From JAABSQ01 sp964573705 (GTDB lineage: Bacteria > Desulfobacterota > Desulfobacteria > Desulfobacterales > Desulfococcaceae): a stretch of 48,045 nucleotides of DNA. The position numbers were made by a program, and so were the translations under genes. Below are positions 45,061-48,045 of the stretch, in pieces. Under the pieces are notes generated by a model. That model ran no database searches and was not told where the DNA came from. It worked only from the letters and a program-made list of their open reading frames with translations. The stretch is taken from NCBI GenBank assembly GCA_964573705.1, contig CAZNLT010000021.1, positions 1-48,045 of the forward strand, in the 5' to 3' direction. Each line of letters begins with the position of its first letter. Position 1 is the first letter of the stretch.

Positions 45061-45380
45061 TTTTTTCTCCGATCGTTTCCGCTTGGAATTTCCTGCATCA
45101 TTCCGATGGTTTTCGGTTCCACGAAAAGGGTTCTTTCGTCAATATAGAGACCGGAAATCCGAGTGTCAAACCCCAGGCGGATTTTTCGCTTTGCCAAGAA
45201 ATTAAAATTATTGTATATTCAAGAGACGTCGTCATACTTTCATTCAAGGTGGACAATTGAGGAAGGCTTTGCCCCTAGCGGCCCCTGATTTCAGCCGAAG
45301 GGTTTCAGCCGAAGGGGAGAGGGGAAGATGCCGGTGCGACGGGATTTCCTGATAATCATCCGCGGGAGGGATACGGGTTC
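45061..45380. other. Divergent intergenic region with promoter and small hairpin
   Basis: This 320-bp gap holds the promoter listed at 45191-45219. A weak hairpin (AAATCCG at 45155-45161 with CGGATTT at 45178-45184, followed by TT) lies before it. I see no gene here. Confidence 0.5.
45191..45219 (+). promoter_or_regulatory. Sigma-70 promoter of the GGDEF-like gene
   Basis: TTGCCA (45191-45196) and TATATT (45214-45219) are separated by 17 bp, in an AT-rich stretch. The leader to the ATG at 45381 would be about 155 bases, long enough for regulation in the transcript. Confidence 0.6.
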
Positions 45381-45917
45381 ATGAACAGCGGCAAGGTCTC
45401 TTATGAAGAATTGGAAGAAAAGGTCAAGCTTCTGGAGGAAAGGATCTCCGCCCTGATTCGCCATGACCCGATAACCGGTCTTCACAATAAGAAAGCGTTT
45501 CTCGAACGGCTTGAAGAGGGGTTGATTCACGCGGCCCGCTACGGCAACACCAAAAGCATAGTTCTGGTTCGACTGAATCGGTTTGATGATGTTCGACAAC
45601 AGTTCGGCGACGGCATCGCGGAGATGTTCATCAAGCGAATCGCCCGGAAGATGCGGACCCTTTTTCGAGAATCCGATTATCTATCCCGCTTGAGCGGATC
45701 GGAATTCGGCGTGATTTTGGGCAATCCCCACAAAGGGACGCCGGAGGCGGTCCGCCGGAAAATCCAGGAAACCCTGACGCCGCCTTTTGAAATAGGCGGC
45801 GCCCGCATCGAATTCGTTTCCGTCAGCGTCGGTATCGCGGTTTTTCCGAGAGACGGCGAGGACATCGATACCCTGCTTCGGCACGCCGCCGATGCTGCCG
45901 ACGGCTCGGAAATATGA
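45381..45917 (+). CDS. Degenerate GGDEF-domain protein
   Basis: 178 aa. A short coiled coil (YEELEEKVKLLEERISALI) leads into a GGDEF domain (RHDPITGLHNKKAFLERLEEGL). The signature GGDEF is replaced by SGSEF (RLSGSEFGVIL) and the metal/substrate region reads RLNRFDDVRQQFG instead of LDxFKxxND. It therefore probably cannot make cyclic di-GMP and may act as a sensor or binding partner. The usual ending ADxAMYxAK is missing: the frame stops at DAADGSEI, so the last helix is shortened. A good promoter lies upstream. Confidence 0.85.
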   Translation: MNSGKVSYEELEEKVKLLEERISALIRHDPITGLHNKKAFLERLEEGLIHAARYGNTKSIVLVRLNRFDDVRQQFGDGIAEMFIKRIARKMRTLFRESDYLSRLSGSEFGVILGNPHKGTPEAVRRKIQETLTPPFEIGGARIEFVSVSVGIAVFPRDGEDIDTLLRHAADAADGSEI

Positions 45918-46339
45918 ATCTTCTCTGGCTGAACAGGGCATAGGATTTCTTTTCGATGCCTGTGCATACTCGTGGTTTCCGCTCCGTTCCTCTGTTATGG
46001 GCGGTCATTCCGATTGCCCGCTCACCGACATCTTCGACCGGCGGGTGCGGATGTTGTATGTCGGGCGAAGCACCGGCCGGTAAGACCCGGGTTCGGCATT
46101 TTCTTTACAACCCTGCTGATTATTGGTAATGGATCAGGATAGAACCGCTCATTCGAAAGTTCGACCGTGATCACCGCTTCGGCCACCCCGGGATATTTTC
46201 TCGGCCCGGCAAGAACTCGCTGTCGCTCAAACAGCTTCCCGGCCCGAAAAAATATCCCGGGGTGGCCTTCGCTATATTTCGGATTGGCTGAAACGATGAT
46301 CAAGGCTGAAAATGCAGCTCACCCGAAAGGACTCCCTGT
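45918..46339. other. Non-coding stretch with large hairpin
   Basis: No supported gene lies in these 422 bp. The short reading frames overlapping 46177-46271 are products of the inverted repeat. The main content is the 37-base inverted repeat described separately. A start region for the S9 peptidase transcript should also be here, but I see no convincing promoter. Confidence 0.5.
46177..46271. repeat. 37-base near-perfect inverted repeat (large hairpin)
   Basis: The left arm (46177-46213) and the right arm (46235-46271) are near-perfect reverse complements over 37 bases, sharing the unbroken core GGCCACCCCGGGATATTTT, with a 21-base loop (46214-46234). Differences are limited to a few positions at the ends and after the core. 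The structure ends about 70 bp before the S9 peptidase start. It has no long T run and so is not an ordinary terminator; a dispersed palindromic element or a structured RNA are possible. Confidence 0.75.
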
Positions 46340-48045
46340 ATGGAAAGAACCGGCACCGCGCCTTACGGCACCTGGAAATCCCCCGTCACCAGCGATCTGA
46401 TCGTATCCGAAACCATCGGACTCGGGCAAATCGTTCTGGACGGAGAGGATGTCTATTGGCAGGAGATGCGCCCCTCGGAAGGCGGGCGGTATGTGGTGGT
46501 CCGCCAAAAGCCGGACGGTAGTGTTGAAGATGTCATTCCTTCGCCGTTCAATGCCCGAACCCGGGTTCATGAATACGGCGGGGGCGGTTACACGGTAAAT
46601 CGCGGGACCCTTTTCTTTTCCAATTATACCGACCAGCGGATCTATCGAATCGATCCGGGGCGGGAACCCCGGCCCGTGACCCCGGGACTTCCGCTCCGGT
46701 ATGCCGACCTGTCGGTGGATGGAATACGGAACCGGGTGCTCTGCGTCTGCGAGGACCATACCGAACCCGGCCCCCCGACGAATACGGTGGCGGCCGCGGA
46801 TCTGGAGACCGGGGAGGTCACCCGTTTGGTCGCCGGCAATGACTTTTACGCCTCCCCCCGGCTCAGCCCGGACGGGTCTCGATTGGCATGGCTGACCTGG
46901 AACCACCCCAACATGCCCTGGGACGGAACCGAGCTGTGGACGGCGCCGGTGAATGAAACCGGTGGTCTCGGTGATCCCGAGCGGGTGGCGGGCGGGTCGG
47001 CCGAATCGATTTTTCAACCCGAATGGGGGCCGGACGGTGTGCTTTTTTTTATTTCCGACCGATCCGGCTGGTGGAATATTTACCGCCGGTTCAACGGCGA
47101 AACACGCCTCGTGGTGGAAATGGAGGCCGATTTCGGACTGCCCCAGTGGGTTTTCGGGTTGTCCACCTACCAGCCGATCTCCTCCGACCGCCTGATCGGC
47201 TCCTTCACTCAGGAGGGAATCTGGCGCCTGGCCCGAATCGACACCGCCACCGGTGAAATGGAAAACCTTCGCATCCCCTACACCGATGTCGCTTATATTC
47301 GAGTATCGGGGGATCAGGTTTTCTTTCTCGGCGCCTCCCATGCCGAACCCCGATCGGTGGTGCGGCTGAATCTGATGAAGCATCGCATCACCGTTTTCAA
47401 GCGCGCATTTGAAAACACCATCGATCCCGGCTACCTTTCGGCGCCGGAACCGGTGGCCTTTCCCACCACCGGGGATCAGATCGCACACGGCTTTTTTTAC
47501 CGGCCGAAAAACAAGGCCTTTGAACCGCCGGCAGGGGAAAAACCGCCGCTCCTGGTTTTCAGCCACGGCGGACCCACCGCCGCTACCTCGGCCGCCTTCA
47601 ACCTGACGATCCAGTACTGGACCGGCCGGGGCATTGCGGTGCTGGACGTCAACTACGGCGGCAGCACCGGCTACGGCCGGGAGTACCGGGAGCGGCTTCG
47701 GGGAAACTGGGGCGTTGTGGATGTGGACGACTGCACCAACGGGGCCCGGTTTCTGGTGAGCCGGGGGGATGTGGACGGGGATCGGCTGGCCATTCGGGGC
47801 GGCAGTGCCGGCGGCTACACCACCCTGGCGGTGCTCGCTTTTCGGGATCTTTTCAAGGCCGGGGCCAGCTATTTCGGGGTCAGTGATCCCGAGGCCCTGG
47901 CCAAGGAAACCCACAAATTCGAATCCAGGTACCTGGACGGGCTGATCGGCCCCTATCCCGAGCGGCGGGACCTTTATATTGAGCGGGCCCCCATCCATTC
48001 GGCCCATCAATTGTCGTGCCCGGTGATTTTCCTGCAGGGGCTGGA
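46340..48045 (+). CDS. S9-family prolyl oligopeptidase-like serine peptidase, cut by window end
   Basis: At least 568 aa, incomplete at the 3 prime end. AAGGA lies about 9 bp before the ATG. Residues about 30-390 form a beta-propeller (HEYGGGGYTVNRGTLFFSN, SPDGSRLAWLTWNHPNMPWDGTELW, WGPDGVLFFISDRSGWWNIYRR). The peptidase domain starts near LLVFSHGGPT and has the nucleophile Ser489 in RGGSAGG. The Asp and His of the triad should follow CPVIFLQGL, beyond the window. No signal peptide is seen, so it is probably cytoplasmic. This acylaminoacyl-peptidase/dipeptidyl-peptidase group removes short N-terminal peptides or acylated residues. Confidence 0.92.
   Translation, partial: MERTGTAPYGTWKSPVTSDLIVSETIGLGQIVLDGEDVYWQEMRPSEGGRYVVVRQKPDGSVEDVIPSPFNARTRVHEYGGGGYTVNRGTLFFSNYTDQRIYRIDPGREPRPVTPGLPLRYADLSVDGIRNRVLCVCEDHTEPGPPTNTVAAADLETGEVTRLVAGNDFYASPRLSPDGSRLAWLTWNHPNMPWDGTELWTAPVNETGGLGDPERVAGGSAESIFQPEWGPDGVLFFISDRSGWWNIYRRFNGETRLVVEMEADFGLPQWVFGLSTYQPISSDRLIGSFTQEGIWRLARIDTATGEMENLRIPYTDVAYIRVSGDQVFFLGASHAEPRSVVRLNLMKHRITVFKRAFENTIDPGYLSAPEPVAFPTTGDQIAHGFFYRPKNKAFEPPAGEKPPLLVFSHGGPTAATSAAFNLTIQYWTGRGIAVLDVNYGGSTGYGREYRERLRGNWGVVDVDDCTNGARFLVSRGDVDGDRLAIRGGSAGGYTTLAVLAFRDLFKAGASYFGVSDPEALAKETHKFESRYLDGLIGPYPERRDLYIERAPIHSAHQLSCPVIFLQGL

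Noticed and set aside
46022..46400. Two opposed short frames with similar peptides (such as HPGIFFRAGKLFE) hinting at a small gene
   Set aside because: The similarity is explained by the 37-base inverted repeat, which encodes related peptides on both strands.

Overview
The window is a GC-rich, gene-dense bacterial chromosome segment. No rRNA, tRNA, insertion sequence, CRISPR array or phage gene is visible. The gene mix (nickel-pincer cofactor genes, a TRAP-fed catabolic operon, a PaoABC-like molybdenum hydroxylase, a VgrG/DUF2169 type VI module, outer-membrane proteins) points to a Gram-negative proteobacterium in the broad sense, most likely Desulfobacterota (old Deltaproteobacteria). That placement is inference from gene content only.

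Layout. (1) 126-3747, plus strand: an M14 lipoprotein amidase, then larC-larE-larB for the nickel-pincer nucleotide; no larA is present. (2) 3751-4324, minus: a MazF/PemK-type toxin with its antitoxin. (3) 4604-7548: a MocR-type regulator divergent from a class I aminotransferase, with shared half-sites between them. (4) 7506-9179, minus: GNAT, alpha/beta hydrolase and a second GNAT broken by one extra base in a homopolymer. (5) 9273-22836: a catabolic island with an FCD-type GntR regulator and a nitroreductase at one end and an IclR regulator at the other. The minus-strand operon between them holds panB-like, an unrecognised probable barrel protein, aminotransferase, M24 hydrolase resembling ectoine hydrolase (DoeA/EutD), Asp/Glu racemase-family protein, M20 amidohydrolase, TRAP dctP-dctQ-dctM, a EutB-like PLP dehydratase and RidA. 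The best reading is uptake and breakdown of ectoine, 5-hydroxyectoine or a related N-acylated diamino acid by a non-canonical route.

(6) 23014-25237, plus: a TrpR-family repressor with a strong promoter and a 20-bp perfect palindrome, translationally coupled to an outer-membrane protein and followed by an EamA transporter. (7) 25376-27817: an unknown protein and a methyltransferase of the family that includes rickettsial protein-lysine methyltransferases. (8) 27957-34335, minus: an orphan type VI secretion module made of VgrG, a VgrG-tail-like repeat protein, a small protein, two DUF2169 proteins and a candidate cargo with an acidic, repetitive Cys-containing tail. (9) 34700-36009: small unknown genes and a DUF3124 protein. 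(10) 36298-39345: a P2-type cation ATPase with an added coiled-coil tail. (11) 39444-43405, minus: a three-subunit Tat-exported molybdenum hydroxylase. (12) 43591-45060: a YceI-domain fusion. (13) 45381-45917: a degenerate GGDEF protein. (14) 45918-46339: a non-coding stretch with a large hairpin, followed by an S9 peptidase that runs off the window.

The operons are tightly packed, with many ATGA or TGATG overlaps. Start codons were adjusted from the longest reading frame where a ribosome binding site or lipobox favoured an internal ATG. Family names rest on recognised motifs, not on database searches.
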